This document shows positions 5,793 to 6,059 of a stretch of 6,059 bases of DNA, piece by piece. A program made the position numbers and the translations under genes. Position 1 is the stretch's first letter, and the number at the start of each line of letters is the position of its first letter. This DNA is from Chloroflexota bacterium. Its GTDB lineage: Bacteria; Chloroflexota; Anaerolineae; Aggregatilineales; Aggregatilineaceae. The DNA lies in the NCBI GenBank assembly GCA_016234525.1, contig JACRBK010000444.1:1-6059 (forward strand), written 5' to 3'. A model generated the notes under the pieces. It was not told the DNA's origin and made no database searches. It saw nothing but the letters and a program-made list of their open reading frames with translations.

Positions 5793-5817
5793 GCGCGGCA
5801 AGCTGCGCACGGTTTTT
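5793..5817 (+). terminator. Possible weak terminator after the acetyltransferase gene
   Basis: GCGCGG (5793-5798) pairs with CTGCGC (5803-5808), with one G-U pair and a CAAG loop. Four bases later there is a run of five T (5813-5817). The stem is short and the T run is offset, so termination here may be partial. No better terminator follows this gene before the window ends, apart from the repeat hairpins. Confidence 0.4.
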
Positions 5818-5822
5818 AAGGC

Positions 5823-5864
5823 GGCCTCACCCCCTACCCCCTCTCCAACCCAGTTGGAGAGGGG
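5823..5864. repeat. C-rich dispersed repeat with a perfect 12-bp-stem hairpin
   Basis: A 19-base C-rich leader (5823-5841, GGCCTCACCCCCTACCCCC) merges into a hairpin whose arms, CCCCTCTCCAAC (5838-5849) and GTTGGAGAGGGG (5853-5864), pair perfectly around a three-base loop. Similar C-rich intergenic elements with a CTCTCC hairpin are, to my knowledge, common in several bacterial phyla, including Chloroflexota and Cyanobacteria. A second, truncated copy begins at 6041. The stem would be very stable in RNA from either strand. Confidence 0.7.
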
Positions 5865-5884
5865 ACCGCCGCCGACCGGGTTTT

Positions 5885-5911
5885 GTAGAGGCGCGGATTG
5901 CTGCGCCCTAC
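5885..5911. repeat. Imperfect hairpin repeat (GTAG-GGCGC type)
   Basis: GTAGAGGCGC (5885-5894) pairs with GCGCCCTAC (5903-5911) with one bulged A, around an eight-base loop. It is short, GC-rich, ends in a complementary GTAG/CTAC pair, and is flanked by T tracts on both sides. This resembles dispersed intergenic hairpins, but genome copy number cannot be judged from one window. Confidence 0.5.
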
Positions 5912-5965
5912 TTTTGCACTGCATTAGCAGATTAAAAAGTTAATTTAGCAAAACAGTTGGTTTTC

Positions 5966-6021
5966 AGCGCCTTTAGTGCGCTTCCAGGCTTTTATCCTAG
6001 CCGCAGGGCTTGAGCCTGCGG
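5966..6021. repeat. Two adjacent hairpins forming a likely dispersed intergenic repeat
   Basis: The first hairpin is AGCGC/GCGCT (5966-5970 with 5978-5982). The second is CCGCAGG/CCTGCGG (6001-6007 with 6015-6021) with loop GCTTGAG, and an alternative inner pairing GGC/GCC. Between them lies a decayed AGG-CCT pair (5986-5998). Closely spaced GC-rich hairpins like these are typical of repeat elements rather than terminators, because no T run follows. Confidence 0.5.
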
Positions 6022-6040
6022 CGGCGGGATGCACCCTCTC

Positions 6041-6059
6041 GGCCTCATCCCCTACCCCC
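6041..6059. repeat. Second copy of the C-rich element, cut by the window edge
   Basis: GGCCTCATCCCCTACCCCC matches 5823-5841 at 18 of 19 bases. The window ends before the hairpin that would be expected next. A second copy 218 bases from the first supports a true dispersed repeat. Confidence 0.65.

Larger units (their letters stand above)
5733..6059. other. Gene-free, repeat-rich intergenic stretch running to the window edge
   Basis: I see no coding frame on either strand and no RNA gene in these 327 bases. They contain a heptad array, a weak terminator-like hairpin, a duplicated GGGGCGCG motif (5775-5782 and 5790-5797), three hairpin repeats, and a C-rich element present twice. A short AT-rich patch (5922-5955) has a small ATTAA/TTAAT hairpin (5931-5944) bracketed by two copies of TTAGCA. 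None of it looks like an insertion sequence or attachment site. Confidence 0.6.

Noticed and set aside
5914..5946. Possible promoter TTGCAC followed by TAATTT
   Set aside because: The spacing is 21 bases, and at 17-18 bases no acceptable -10 box is present.
5736..6059. CRISPR array or insertion-sequence end
   Set aside because: The heptads have no spacers, the C-rich copies are only two, and there is no transposase or terminal inverted repeat pair within the window.

Overview
The window looks like chromosomal DNA from a free-living bacterium of moderately high GC content. Genes carry Shine-Dalgarno sites, several promoters fit the sigma70 pattern, and intergenic spaces hold short hairpin and tandem repeats. 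The style of those repeats, a very acidic exported cytochrome c-like protein and a two-domain GNAT protein together suggest Chloroflexota (Anaerolineae-like). That placement is an inference from general appearance; nothing here is a taxonomic marker.

Layout from left to right. (1) A TetR-family repressor on the minus strand runs off the left edge (1-423). A near-consensus promoter (482-510) drives it, and a 28-bp near-palindromic operator (454-481) covers the expected transcription start, so autorepression is likely. (2) A bidirectional-looking hairpin terminator (531-567) and a CAGCNNT heptad repeat (596-628) separate it from the next gene. (3) An exported protein on the minus strand (632-1489) joins a PsbP-like N-terminal region to a short C-terminal c-type heme domain. 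(4) A divergent promoter region of about 400 bases (1490-1886) serves this gene and, in the other direction, ppdK. The predicted ppdK leader is long, about 215 nt. (5) ppdK (1887-4574, plus strand) encodes a complete pyruvate, phosphate dikinase with all its catalytic residues, followed by a strong intrinsic terminator (4606-4646). (6) A tandem-GNAT acetyltransferase gene (4743-5732, plus) follows. A 36-codon open frame with an excellent Shine-Dalgarno site (4676-4786) lies just upstream of it and overlaps its start. (7) The last 327 bases hold no gene but are crowded with repeats: heptads, a perfect 12-bp-stem hairpin, two further imperfect hairpins, and the start of a second copy of a C-rich element cut by the window edge.

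The four genes do not form one pathway. ppdK is central carbon metabolism (pyruvate/PEP interconversion), the heme protein belongs outside the cytoplasmic membrane, and the substrate of the GNAT protein and the ligand of the TetR protein cannot be read from sequence. I see no mobile element, CRISPR array, tRNA, rRNA or defence system. The most interesting points are the TetR operator/promoter architecture, the PsbP-like/cytochrome c fusion, the overlapping upstream frame at the GNAT gene, and the same heptad repeat placed three bases after the stop codons of two separate genes.
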